Origin: Megachile rotundata
Taxonomy: Eukaryota > Arthropoda > Insecta > Hymenoptera > Megachilidae
Reading direction: 5' to 3'
Assembly (NCBI RefSeq): GCF_050947335.1
Contig: NC_134983.1
Coordinates: 2,542,001 to 2,606,000 of the forward strand
Length of the DNA stretch: 64,000 bases
Below the pieces are notes generated by a model that saw only the letters and a program-made list of their open reading frames with translations, ran no database searches and was not told the origin of the DNA. Both the position numbers and the translations under genes were made by a program. Within the stretch, counting starts at the first letter, position 1; every line of letters starts with the position of its first letter. Of the stretch, positions 47,990 to 60,475 are shown in pieces.

Positions 47990-48620
47990 TACGTATAGCA
48001 GGCTTCGTATGCAAAACTTGATGACGTTCATGCAATTAACAGTATGCGTGCATTGTGCACATATGCACATTCGCCATGAGAACGTAGAATGCATATATTC
48101 ATCGTACAGGGAACAGAGTGCGTTGAAAGGGTGGTAGAATCCGCAAAGAACGGAAGACAGGAGAAGCATCGAAGCCCGACAAAACGAAATGTTTCGTCGT
48201 GGAAGAAGAAGCCGGCGGATATAATGGATATCTTTATTATCGAAGGGAGAGGCAAAGCCGATGGGAGTCGGGTAAAGTCGTCGTGGTATCGCAACAGCCC
48301 AACCCAACGTCGACGACAACGACGCGACACGACGCGATGCAACGCGACGTTCCACTCGACCAGGCTAACAGAACTTCGGTCCAATTGGTCTACCCTTCCC
48401 CCTTCCCCGACATAAATATTGATGAAAACGATACATTTATACGCGAACGACAAGTCCGTCCGCGGATAAAAAGTCAAGAGATTTATCGGGATGCGGCCTC
48501 GCGACGACAGCCATTTCTGCGCCGATCATACATCAAGCAGAGCCTTCAGGCCAATTCTGAACGAGCTCATACGATTCCTGTTTCTAGAGCGATCCACCTT
48601 TGATTCGTTAAAAAGTGCTG
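47990..48620. other. GC/CpG island with purine-rich and ACGACG-rich parts
   Basis: CpG-bearing block: A+G rich at about 48110-48260, then ACGACG/GCGACG repeats at 48305-48350. Frames are open in four readings for 108-151 codons, which marks compositional openness, not a gene. A perfect octamer ATTTGCAT lies at 48653-48660 and ATGCAAAAC words at about 47956 and 48010, all candidate POU sites. Probably a promoter or enhancer island. Confidence 0.3.
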
Positions 48621-50984
48621 TTTCGGCTAGATTTTTTTTTCTTTGTTTGCCCATTTGCATCGTTTTGTTAGAACAGAAAATGGATCTGTATTGCAGAAAT
48701 TTGTTTTTCAACCCTCGTCTTACAGAGATTGCGATCCTAAAAATTCTTCATTCAGTCACGGTGTTCTGAGAGAGACAGAAATTTAAATCCTGTGCTACTG
48801 TGCTATCGTATAATATAAAACTGTATGAGCATGAGCCGTCAGTTTTGAAACCGACATGTCACTTTTTGAGAACAATGAATTAAAGCTATTTACAATTACA
48901 GAAATGTATATGGTTTTTTTATCTTTGACAGTTTCATTTGTAATCCTTACAACTTATTTCTTTAATAGAAATTTGACTGTTATATAAAAATGTAAATTTA
49001 TTTTGATAGTGGCATAAGCCTTTAATATAATTTTAATTTTATTAAATTATAATAGAAAATTTGTTTCATACTACTATTAAACGCTGATAATCACAATTAA
49101 ATAATTATTACAATTTAGTTTTATTTCATTATATTACTATAAATATTACATTACAAAATAACACTCGTATGTGCCTACTATATTACTGCGTTAAAGTTTA
49201 ATTTACACACTGCCTAAATTTACAGTTTTACAGTATGTGTAGCTTTATAGAGAAATTAGTAAAGAATTAAAATATTAAATAAAATAAAAATTTCAAAATT
49301 CGAAATTAAAAAAACAACAAAACTTACCTTAAGAAAATGAGTTATTGAATATAATAAAATCAAAGTAGAATCATCAGCGATTGTTATGTTAGACCTATTA
49401 AAAAGTTCTGTTCATTATTTTCAATACCTTTATTAATATTTACTGAAAAATATAATTATTAATTAGTTATTAAACTAAACAGTGAGGGTAGGCAAATTTA
49501 TTCGCTAAAATAAAATTAACTTAAGATACTTTATACATATTTGTACTAAAATAAATAAAGGAATGGCCATAAATGGTATTATACAATTACATTGAACAAA
49601 TTTTCAACTAATTATCAAGCTAGTAAATTTAATATATGAAGCTCCGCCATCGCGTGAAGCAGCAGACCTAAAGAAACACTAAAATTTTAAATAATATAAA
49701 TAGTAACAAAAGCAAATTCTAAGATTAAATATTTGGAATTCCCAGAGAGACAGTAAATGTGTTAAGCAACCTATCTCTAATATTTATATGAAATGAAATA
49801 TTTATGCATTCCGCAAATAACGATTTACTAATAAGGATAATCAAGTTACACCTGAAATGATTTAATTAAGTAGATATCCAATTAAGATGGCAAAACAGTT
49901 ACTAAAAGGAGATGAAATGAACTGTCGATTGTGTTTAGGAACACTTCTTTTACTTCACTTGCTAGCATGTTTTGTAGGCATCATTAGAACCGGTTCCCTT
50001 GAACGCGTGGCGTCGAATGAAACACGCCAGGAAATTATTTAAGACTTTGATCTTGCTAATTTAATAGCGAACTGTACCGCAAAAAGAATGTTTCGAAGGA
50101 GCGGCACGGACATCAACTGCACGCGTTAAACTTGATTTACTCCTGTTAGATCAATGGTATCATACAGAAATAAAGACAACTAAAATTTATACAGGTTGTA
50201 TCCAAAATTATTTCCCACAATATACTAATTTTTTATAATTTAAAAAACATGGTCCACGTAAAAATATTAATGTACATAATAATCAATACTGTGTATTGTC
50301 GTATCTTCCAAAATTTTTATTAAAAAGAAAAATAAAAACAATTTTTATTCTTAAAATAAAAAGTAATGCAGTAACATACTTTCATATATTATTTTGCCTA
50401 TCTAATTGCAAAATAATTTTTCTTTTAATAATAGTTAACGATACAATTCAGAAATTAATCATTGATACATAAATTCAAATACAAAGACAACAAGTACATA
50501 GTATTTAACGTTCATTTGTTTATTATAGTGAATTTTTATAGCTATTTCTATTAAACTTCAAACTTCGATTTAATGCAACATAATACATTTTTATACTTAT
50601 ACGTCATTCAATCAGTGTCATTCGTAAAACAGTAATCTATAATACACAGCTTGCTTTAATCTTAATTTGCTACACCTTACACCCAACCATTTCATACTGA
50701 AAATCAATTATAAACAGTTTATATTATAATTTCATGAAATCTTAAGTTTTAAATTCGTATAAAATAAACATTATTTTGTATAACTTTTGACATCGAGTCA
50801 TATTGTTTTTTTTTCAGGAAGAAACAACATTTCTACCCGATCAGTTTTCTTATTGAAATTTATGTTCGTATCTTATATATATATTTATTTCGCTAAATTT
50901 TATTAAAGAATAATAACGCAAAAGAAGCTAATACGTTTAAAAAAAGTTTCAAGCTACGATACGCCATCTCTCGCAAAGATAGCA
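48621..50984. other. AT-rich spacer
   Basis: No gene. A small GC-richer patch lies at 49980-50130. Confidence 0.45.
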
Positions 50985-51310
50985 TTGATGCCGATCACGA
51001 TGCAACCGATCGCCTCACCGAGAATGTTTTCTTACAACAAGATCCCTGGACGGGCAGGGGCCCCCAGACCCCTTTATTGGATTTAGTCCCCTAATGATTT
51101 TGTCAAGCCGGGATGAAAAGAACCTGCCAACATTCCGTCGTGACTCGTTCTGCATTTGAATTTGGCGCTGTAGCCACGCTTTCCGAACCGTCAGGGAGCC
51201 CCTCGTAAATTATGTTTCACGGATCGTAACCCATCACCTAACACAATTATCCGCGAGAAACAACCGGCAGAGATGATCTTTTAACGTTATTCGATGTCGA
51301 TCATCTATAA
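50985..51310. other. GC-richer island, possible conserved non-coding element
   Basis: Balanced composition with CpGs and a GGGCAGGGGCCCCCAGACCCC stretch near 51053 (read as two overlapping G and C runs). All frames are interrupted. Confidence 0.3.
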
Positions 51311-51464
51311 ATTACCTGCTACGATTTATATTTCATCCTGTTACATCTCAAAAACATGCACGTTTGAACATTTTCTCATAAGTTCAACTTCTGCTTCTAT
51401 TGTACATTAAGTTTTTGTTAATTAGAATAACAAGTATGTGCAAATTTAAATTCCATGCTTTTCA

Positions 51465-51912
51465 GTATTTTTAAGTTATCAAATTTTTTATTTTCAAATT
51501 TGATAATTTGAATATTTTCGTGTTTTTAAATTTAGAAATATAAAAACTTGAAAATGTAGACGTGTAGAAATTTAGCAATTATTAAATTTCCAAATTTGTT
51601 AATTTATAATACTATCACATTTTAAAATATAAGTAGGAATTTAGAAATTTTGCTGTTCAGAAGTGCAGGAATTTAGTAATTTAGCAATTTTCAAATTTTC
51701 AAATATCCAGATATTAAAATTTTCAAGTTTTTTAAGTTTATGAATTTACAATTTCATGCTTTCAAATGTTCAAGTTTCCACATTTAGAAATTAAAAACTG
51801 TTTAAATTTAGAGGAATTCATAAACCTTTTAATTTCTCGATTTTTATATCTCCAAATGTACCATTCTACAAATCTACAAATTTTCAAATTCATAAGTTCA
51901 AAAATTTACAAC
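51465..51912. repeat. Degenerate AAATTTC array, both orientations
   Basis: AAATTT and TTTCAAAT words spaced at 8-12 bp in mixed orientation. An 84-codon frame across the right half is a by-product. Confidence 0.7.
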
Positions 51913-54195
51913 TGGTTAAAAGCTTCGTACTTGTCAAAAGTAAACAACCTTATTATAGTCCATTGCGATATAATGAGGGTCTTACGTCTTTATGGTCATA
52001 GTTACCGATCACTGTTCTAACCCTAACCGATATTTACAAATTCATGTAAATCCAATAGAAACAAAGAAAATGGAAGTACATAGGTATCAAAGTAGCAAAG
52101 ATTAATTGATCATCAAAAAGCATGGACCTTCTTGTCATGATACACAAAACGTAGATCCCCAATTTTCCTTAAATGCCTCACAGTATCAGAACAAATATTG
52201 GCTGTAGGTTATCTCGCTATTACGCGAAACTAATAAATCTTTCTCGCGGTAGATACATACATATCGTGTCTTTCTTACACAACTCCTCCTTCTATCGTTC
52301 CAGGAACGAGGTCTTCGATCATACACCATTAATTATCCACACAATGCATGAGGATTAGGTTTTTCTGAAGTTGGGACCGCCGAAAACGTAGGTACGTGCG
52401 CCTGGTGCATCTCTTCACATCAGCAGACGTCAACTCTAAATGGAAATGTCTTAATTATCAGAGCACGTAGTGGTTCAACAAACAAAAAACTTCGTCAACC
52501 GTTTCTGCATTGCCCCGCGACATAACGATACATTCACAACAATTTAAAGTACAGATTCTCGTACAAGGAGACCACGCAATCGATTGTTCGAGTACAAATA
52601 TTATATCCTCCTTATTTATTAGTTAAAATTGTGACATTTATTAAGGACATGAGACACATCGTTGGGAACAACATAACGTCAAAAATAAAATGAAGCGTAT
52701 TGTAAGAGACAAACGTAAAATAAAAGGACTTAACTATTAAAATAATTCCAGGATTTAATAATTTTCAAAATACGTGGGTAATTGGCGAAATCACAATAAC
52801 GAATGAATACTTATTTATAACAAAAGTTCTCGCAATCAACTCATATGATTGCATGATCGTACATTACATTCATCGTACGGTGTTCAAAATAAAAGATGCA
52901 CGATCATGTTTATACAAAAAATGTTTACAGTATGAAAAATTCATTTATGATTGCTAGGTTACATTTGCGAAGTTAAAATGTATCCAAATTAAGTAAAGTG
53001 ATCTAAAAAATTGTAACTATCGACTGAGAACACTTTTATCAACATTTTAATTGGGCTTGTGTAACAATTAGACTTGTAAATCATACCTACGTGTAATCTA
53101 ATTTTATATGAAATGAACAATTCAGTTTATTGTAATTAATTTGTACTTAATATTAATACACGTTACTGTGATATTTAAAATATCATTACAGTAACAAGTT
53201 ATCAATCTGTTATGTTGTAAGTTTAAGACAATGCGTATGCAATTTTTAATTTATTAACTTGTATACGAATTTCTTTTCGACATTTGTAATACTATGTAAT
53301 AGATACTATGTAATAGAATATTAATTAGTTTGTTACATTTTCCTATAGCATACACGAATTTTATCTGTAACAAGAGACTGAAGTGAACCTAAAAAGATGG
53401 TCGTAAATTTGCAACAAAGAAAATGCACTTAATTTGATCAAATACACAGCTTAATTCTACACAATAAATGATAGTAAGTATATTGAAATTTAATATTCTT
53501 GTCCTAAAAATTAACTAATCGATGCGAAATTTTATAACGCAAAATAAGATTCAGTACTTGTACCTGCAACTCAGTTTTTCTATATTTTCCACAAATTGGA
53601 TATATGTATGAGATTTACTCTATCGCCACAGCAGTTTGCATGAACATATTGATAATACTTTAAATACTTCACCTGTCAATGTATGAAATTAACTTAACCA
53701 TTAAGAAAGTGTTGTTGGTGCGACCATGAATACTAAAGTACTAAAAGAATAAATTTTACACAAGTTTTATGTAAGAAAAAATATGGAAAAAATAAATTTT
53801 AAAACCGACTGGTTATTCACCAAAACACGTCTTATAATAGCAATTTCAAAAGCTCACATATTTGGAAACAATATCATTATAATTATCAAATAGCTTTAAG
53901 GTTGGATCTTGGTTGTTTAATAATGTACAAGTAATAAGTCTTAAACTCCGTTGCATGCACTATACAGGATGTCTCACAACTAGTACAACTCTCGGAAAGG
54001 GGTTGTCACTGATTCCTAACAACTTTTCCCTTTGCAGAAATGAAATTTAAGGCTTTGTTTTGGAATTATTAACGACAAACATTAGTACGGACATTATTAA
54101 CAGTATCTATGAAAATTATTATACACTTAACATTGTTGAAGTATTTATAACTTAATCGAATGACTACAAAAATTTTCTACAATACATTTTACAAA
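51913..54195. other. AT-rich spacer with one GC-richer patch
   Basis: A GC-richer stretch at 52160-52580 may be regulatory. ATACAGGATGTCTCAC near 53963 looks like the end of a common insect transposon, with no partner. No gene. Confidence 0.4.
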
Positions 54196-55847
54196 TACAG
54201 TTACTCCCACTCATATTCGTACAGCATACACGCGTTCAGTATAAATGAGAAAACACCACTTTACCTAGGGATACTTTTTATTTATCTTTATTAAAATTAA
54301 TTATTACACTGTTCTACATCTATTTACAAAGCGGTTTTACTTTTCATCGTTTAGAAATACAAAAAAATAGAAAAAGAATGTAATTATCTATAAAAACCAT
54401 TTCTCAGCCATATTCGTACAGCCAACATACAAACAAGAATATACGTCCTAGGAAATGTTTATACTTTATCGGGAATTCCCCGTTTATTCTACACCAAACA
54501 AAAGACAATTAGCAATTAGTCTTTTGTTTCAACAGAAACAATCTGTTCATTAACACACAAAATGGGTCGAAAAGGTAAAGAAACGTCAATTGAATTGCGA
54601 AAATTGATTATAAGTCATCATGAAGATGGAAAAAGTTTGCAAGAAATTAGTAATATTGTAAAAAGAAGTCGGTCTACTATCCAATATATTATAAAAAGGT
54701 ATAAAACTGAAAATAGAGTAGAAACTTCGAAATCTCAACAGAAAATTACTAACTGATCGTGACGAACGAAAAATTTTAAAAGAAATCAAGATAAACCCTA
54801 AAATTAGTGCTCCAAAAGTTGCGTCGAAGTTAGAAAATCAAATAGGTAAAAAAGTTAGTAATGAAACCGTTCGCCGCGTTTTGAGGAAATATGGATATAA
54901 TAGAAGAGTTGCCAGGAAGAAGCCGTACATTAGTGAACCAAATAGACGAAAACGTTTGCAATTTGCAAAAGAATATGTAAAATGGACATATGAATCGTAG
55001 AAGCGTGTTATATTATGCGATGAAAGTAAATTTAATGTCTTTCAATCTGATGGTAGACAAATTGTATGGCGAAAACCAAATACCAGCCTTGAAAAGTCAA
55101 ATCTTCAACCTACAGTGAAATATGGCGGTGGACACGTCATGGTTTGGGAGTGTTTTTCTGCCACTGGAGTTGGAAATTTGCAGATTATTGATGGAATCAT
55201 GGATAAACATAAATACATAAATATTTTAAAAGAAAATTTACACGTCAGTGCTAATTGCTTGGGAATTCCCAATGATTTCATTTTCTATCAGGATAATGAT
55301 CCAAAGCATAAAGCTTGCATAACACGAGAATGGCTGCTGTATAACTGTCCGAAAGTAATGGAAACGCCCCCACAAAGCCCAGACATCAACCCCATAGAAA
55401 ATTTATGGGCAGAACTAAAAATTAGATTGCGTAAATATGAAATAAGTAACGTGGACCAACTCAAAAAGACATTGCACCTAGAATGAAAAAATATCAGTAC
55501 TGATATTACAAAAAAATTGGTTCAATCTATGCCAAATAGATTATTTGAAGTAATTAGGCATAACGGTTACCAAACAAAGTATTGATTCATCTAATTTTAA
55601 TAACAGAAATACGTTTTTCCCTTGTGTACGAATACGGCTGAGAGATGGTTTTTATGGACAATTACATTCTTTTTCTATTTTTTTGTTTCTAAATGATAAA
55701 AAGTAAAACCGCTTTGTAAATAGATGTAGAACAGTGTAATAATTAATTTCAATAAAGATAAATAAAAAGTATCCCTAGGTAAAGTGGTGTTTTCTCATTT
55801 ATACTGAACGCGTGTATGCTGTACGAATATAAGTGGGAGTAACTGTA
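54196..55847 (+). mobile_element. Tc1-like transposon with long inverted repeats (1648 bp)
   Basis: TA duplications (54196-54197, 55846-55847) flank ends starting CAGTTACTCCCACT. The inverted repeats extend about 230 bp. Each contains two copies of a CATATTCGTACAGC-type motif about 200 bp apart (54213 and 54411 on the left; 55624 and 55818 inverted on the right), the IR/DR layout of several Tc1-like elements. The transposase between them is broken. Confidence 0.92.
54562..55585 (+). pseudogene. Tc1-like DD34E transposase, inactivated
   Basis: Starts MGRKGKETSIELRKLIISHH with the paired-type helix-turn-helix region. The frame shifts by one base near 54745, then continues through the second DNA-binding half. 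A TAG at about 54999 stands where a Trp is usual, just before the first catalytic Asp (LCDESKFN). The rest carries GGGHVMVWECF, the second Asp (FYQDNDPKHKA) and the third acidic residue in SPDINPIENLW. A second Trp-to-stop change (TGA, about 55484) precedes the last 33 codons. All three catalytic residues are present; one shift and two nonsense changes inactivate it. Confidence 0.92.
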
Positions 55848-57640
55848 TATAGTTTCTCAAGACGTTTAATTGTTTTCAAAGCCAACTTGTTAATAAAACA
55901 CGCATTCATGGTTACTTACAGATTAATTAAAAGCTCTGTAAGAAAATAATCTGAGCATTCTTGTTAGAAGAGTTCTCCAAATTAGACGACTATACCTTAC
56001 ATTTTTATCTAGCTTGCTATTATGAATAATATTATTACTTTTTTCTTTTACAATATCATGTAAGACTGCAAGAAAACCAATACTTTACAAAGAAATTTCG
56101 TAATTTTTGTCCCACACAATAAATAATTTTCTTTTTATAAAAATTTGTAGGTTATACATAGGTATAAGTTCATGTATAAGGATACCATTCATTTACTAAC
56201 CAATGAAAACAAAAATTTCTTGTAATAACCAATAGTTATTTCATTACGATTAATTAACTGAAAAATGTTTATTTTCTCCTTCTTATTAAAGTGTTTAATT
56301 AAATTTATATTATTTTCTTCTAACGTTATGACAATTTTTAATTCTTGAATCGTCGAATATTATTTGTTCTTTTTGTAAAAGAAGTTCGCTAATATTTCTG
56401 ATACATTTTTTATGAAACTTATATCGGAGATATGCGTCGACTATTTTTAAATTTGAATATTGTTGTATGTTTACATTGCAGTAAATAGGAGCATTATACT
56501 GTCAAAATGTGAGCGATATTTCATAATTTCTTTAAAGGTAAGGGACTACAAGTGATTATAAAATTCCTTGTTGTTTCCGTTATTCATCCTTGCAATTTGA
56601 AATTCCCAAGATACACTAAAAGCTCTCCACGTGATTATCTGAGCCAATATAACACGATGAAAAAAATATAATTTCCATTTAAATTAACGATTTTTTAGCT
56701 AGATTATCTACAACAAAAAGGAATTTAATTTAAATAAGTCGACTGGTTTTAATTCCCATTTGTGCAATATTCAAAAAGAAAAAATCTAACAAAGAATAAT
56801 AATTGAACGAAATTACAATATATTTATACGTAAAAGTTAATAAAACTGTAAATTTCAACAGATGTAACAGTAATATAATCTTAAAAAAATATGGGCATTG
56901 AAATTCAAATTAATTTCGAAATAATAAAATAAAAGTGAGTGGAGTTAATAAAATAGGTGTTTTTAATGTTACAAACAAATTAATGAATAAACACATAATT
57001 TTTTCGGAATTCGCAATATTTAGATTCGTCAAATCTATAGTTGATATAAAATGAGAAATAAGAAATTTAATAGTTGATTATAGTTAATAAATCATATACA
57101 GACTAATAAGCTGTACAAATGTGTAATTTAATTATCTTTCATTAAATAGATTCCATTTTTTATCCAAAATTAGTTGATATTTGTTGGTAGTTGTTTTCTT
57201 CAATAATACTTACTTGACAGACAGTCGTCAATCGTCATAACATTTATAAATAAATACATAGCTTGATTGTTTTACAACGAATAAGTCCAATTTGTTTTAT
57301 ATTCCGTTGAAAACATTTACACTAACACCTGTTATCAACCATCTTTTCATTTCGAATAATTTCGATAGTTTTACAATTAAAATTTCTTTGCCTTTCACAA
57401 AACAGTAAACATCAATTGAAATAAATTACTTTCTTTATTATTTTTTATCGACATGTTAAATAAAGATACTTTAAGAACAAATCTTCTGGATTTTTTTAAA
57501 AAATTAAGATTAATTTACAAATCTTTTAGGATGGAGCCTGGAAGATTTATTAATTAACATAAAGAATCTTACTAACTATATCTGTTATATTATTACGCTT
57601 GCGTAGAATATTTCAAATCTACGCGCTTAAAAAATGACTG
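55848..57640. other. AT-rich spacer
   Basis: Nothing recognised up to the likely promoter region of the STPR gene. Confidence 0.5.
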
Positions 57641-58079
57641 CCTTACGTATGCGCATTACTACGTTTTCAATATCTTCTTTTTTATAACTTTTTTTTCGTT
57701 TTTAGTGATTGTCAATTCGTTTCGACATCTATACGATCTATGCGAAAAACATTAGCTGGAGTTCAAAACTAAAAGAAGGAACCAATGATTGTTTCTACTT
57801 TTTGCGCAAGTGCAGTAAGTGCAGTCAATGCGAACAAACCTAATGCCGACCGACGTGGGTAAACGAGCATCAAGCAGCTCGACGTGTAAATTAATTTCGA
57901 CGAAATCTAAGAAATTGGATTCATGGTTGCGAATTCAATCTGTCGATTATGCTGCGTTAACATGTGACATACAAGGAAAAGATAATGGCTGAAAGTCTGC
58001 GGTTTGCAGCAATAATGATTCTATTTTAAACACAGCATCAACTATTTAAGATCAGCTGTCATAAGCAGACGATAGACAG
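57641..58079 (+). promoter_or_regulatory. Probable promoter and 5' untranslated exon of the STPR gene
   Basis: Less AT-biased sequence with CpGs (57720-57900) ends at a donor-like GACAG|GTGAAA at 58079/58080. Short frames here (for example ATG near 57984, 14 codons) do not join the STPR frame. Exact transcription start unknown. Confidence 0.35.
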
Positions 58080-58281
58080 GTGAAATTTATTTTTTGTTTA
58101 AAATTTCGTCAGTTCAATATTTTTAATAAATAAATTTAATATTTTATTAATAATTATTACATATGTATTAACTTTACAGAAATTACAATAATATAATTTC
58201 AATTATTATCTTCCAACTTTTCAAACTAGTATTTATACTTTTTTGTTTTAGTACACTTATACTTATTCTTTATAATTTCAG
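58080..58281 (+). other. Probable 5' UTR intron (202 bp)
   Basis: GTGAAATTTATTTTTTG donor side and TTCTTTATAATTTCAG acceptor side (58281), AT-rich body. The size and composition suit an insect intron; the acceptor lies 32 bp before the STPR start codon. Confidence 0.5.
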
Positions 58282-58313
58282 CATCTACTTACTTATCTTC
58301 GGATTGTAAGGTC

Positions 58314-59786
58314 ATGGAATTGACTGAAACCAATGTACAAATAAGAGATTGTTCCATTAATTTACTTCCTGTATACATCAAACAAGAACATGACGAACAC
58401 GAAACAGATTTCAATGATGCTGAAATAATTAGTGCAGCTCAAAATTTTTGTGCCATCGAAATCAAGGAAAGCAAAGAATGTACTACAATTAATAGCAGCA
58501 AAGAATCAGATGTAAACAACAAAGATTGTACACAACATACAAACAATTTGAACAGTTTACACCCTACGTTAAACGATACTCATCAAAATGAAAATTGTAA
58601 CATTAATGGCATTTTAAATGGATCAGTATATTTGCAAAACTTAGACTATGAAAATATAAATATAGAAATACAAAAGTCTACAAATCAAATAGCTGAAGTT
58701 TTTATTGAACCACATGAACAACTACAGACAACTAATTATAGTGTTTCAACAGTTACCATACCAAGTGAACTTCTAGGACTGAATCTTAACATAAAAAAAG
58801 AAAATGAAGTAGATCAAGAAACAGTTTATGCTACGGAATGGCTCTGCAGTGTGAATGCTGAAAATGATCTTCAGTTAAAGGTTTCTAAAAATATCAAAGA
58901 AAAAGTTGACGTTTCTAATAACATTGATGCTACAATAACGCTGTTAACAAAACAGAAGGATCAAATACCAGAAAATAACAATAGCTTAGAAACCAAAGAA
59001 AGCAGATCTGAAAGATCTATAAAACAGATAAAGATAAGGTCAAATTCGTTAGAAGATTACAAAGAAAAACTAAGACGGAAAGCAGAGTGTATGAGAGAAA
59101 AGAGAAAAAAATTATATGAACAGGAAAGTGAAGAACAACGTCAGCAGAGACTAGCAAAGGAAGCAGCAAAAAGACGAGAAATGAGAATGTATTATGAAAC
59201 TCCAGAACAAAGAAGAAAAAGACTAGATGTAGAAGCAGCAAGGAAAAGAGAATACAGAATGTATAACGAAACACCTGAAGACAGAAGAAAAAGATTAGAT
59301 CGTGAAGCAGAAAGAAGAAGGATGAAAAGGCTTTCCTTATATGCTAACGAAACACCAGAACAAAGAAAAGATAGATTAAATAGAGAATCTACGAAACGAA
59401 GAGAAGCTCGACATAATCAATATGCTAAAGAAACAGAAGAAGAAAGGAAAGAGAGATTAAAAAGAGATGCTTTGAGAGTTAGAGAAATGAGATTTACTAG
59501 ATCTGCTATTGAAACAGAAGAGGAACGTAAACAAAGATTAGTAAAAGATGCTCTACGTAAAAGGGAGGTAAGAATGCATGGACGACATTCAGTGAATAAT
59601 AATTTCACTGAGCTTCAAACGGTTCGCAATTTTGAAGAATTAAACAATGTGCAGATAAAAGAGAATTCTGATAATCAATTTGGAGGTCATTATTTAAATA
59701 ACTGGATGATGTGGTTTCAAAATTCATTAGCTCAACCAGTTCATATTGGAGACCAAATCAAGTCTCAATTAGAAAGTAATGAATAA
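58314..59786 (+). CDS. STPR-domain protein, FMBP-1-like DNA-binding factor
   Basis: A 490-residue protein, ATG to TAA in one exon, the only convincing host gene here. Residues 1-240 are Asn/Glu/Ile-rich and look disordered, with an IKQEHDEHE stretch near 22 and IKKENE near 160, as in regulatory proteins. Residues about 245-422 are Arg/Glu-rich repeats of the STPR type (E-T/S-x-E-x-R-xx-RL-xx-A-x-R-x-E-x-R). Clear units start at 271, 295, 319, 346, 373 and 400, plus one partial before. The STPR domain of silkworm FMBP-1 binds DNA as a long helical array; the same nuclear role is inferred. The tail (423-490) has NNWMMWFQNSLAQP. Unit spacing is 24, 24, 27, 27, 27 instead of the 23 I recall for FMBP-1. 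The start is supported by the nearby acceptor; the target genes are unknown. Confidence 0.9.
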   Translation: MELTETNVQIRDCSINLLPVYIKQEHDEHETDFNDAEIISAAQNFCAIEIKESKECTTINSSKESDVNNKDCTQHTNNLNSLHPTLNDTHQNENCNINGILNGSVYLQNLDYENINIEIQKSTNQIAEVFIEPHEQLQTTNYSVSTVTIPSELLGLNLNIKKENEVDQETVYATEWLCSVNAENDLQLKVSKNIKEKVDVSNNIDATITLLTKQKDQIPENNNSLETKESRSERSIKQIKIRSNSLEDYKEKLRRKAECMREKRKKLYEQESEEQRQQRLAKEAAKRREMRMYYETPEQRRKRLDVEAARKREYRMYNETPEDRRKRLDREAERRRMKRLSLYANETPEQRKDRLNRESTKRREARHNQYAKETEEERKERLKRDALRVREMRFTRSAIETEEERKQRLVKDALRKREVRMHGRHSVNNNFTELQTVRNFEELNNVQIKENSDNQFGGHYLNNWMMWFQNSLAQPVHIGDQIKSQLESNE

Positions 59787-60475
59787 ATAGTGTTACCTGA
59801 ATTTTTAACACTACACATGAAATGTTTTAATATACATGCATCAAACAAATTATACCTAAACTATGTATAATTTGTATGTACATGCTTTTTCGCAACACTG
59901 TGCTTAAATTCTTGAAAATATGTTTAATGGTTACTGCAATAACAGTGTACTATTTGCAGTAGTTTAGTGATTATTAGTAATAGTTCTTTATATATTTAAG
60001 TTTAATTTTTAATATTTATAAATTTTGTAATTAAACATCTGTTATTTGGTATATTTGTTAATATAAGATAGAGGTCAATGGTTAATATATATCTTTGAGA
60101 TATTCAATATTATTAAACTTTTTATAATATCTTAGAAACATATTACACTTTTACCATTATAAGAGATGTACAAATTATAATAAAATTATTATAATGTTAT
60201 TTTATTATTTAATACGAATGGGGGGAAAAGAGTTTGTTGAACTGTTAAGATTATAAAGAATTAAAGTTGTATGTTTGTAACATAAAAGGAATATTCTTAA
60301 CAGTGCCTTTTTGTTCACTATTTTGTAAAAGCAATTATAGTGTGATTCAGACAATTTCTATACATGTATATATTATTTAAAATGAATGAATGATTCCAGG
60401 GAAACCTTAGTTTTCCATTGGAATTAATGTACATTATAATGAAATCTTTTCTACAATTCCTTTGTATCAAATAAA
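59787..60475 (+). other. Probable 3' UTR of the STPR gene
   Basis: AT-rich, no frame. AATAAA signals occur at 60179-60184 and 60470-60475, each followed by T/G-containing sequence. Which one is used cannot be told. Confidence 0.4.

Noticed and set aside
47900..48603. Overlapping 108-151-codon frames on both strands
   Set aside because: Openness in four frames at once marks CpG-rich composition, not coding; none shows a domain.
59017..59608. Minus-strand frames of 85 and 63 codons
   Set aside because: Antisense shadows of the STPR repeat region; Leu/Phe-rich readings of Arg/Glu codons.
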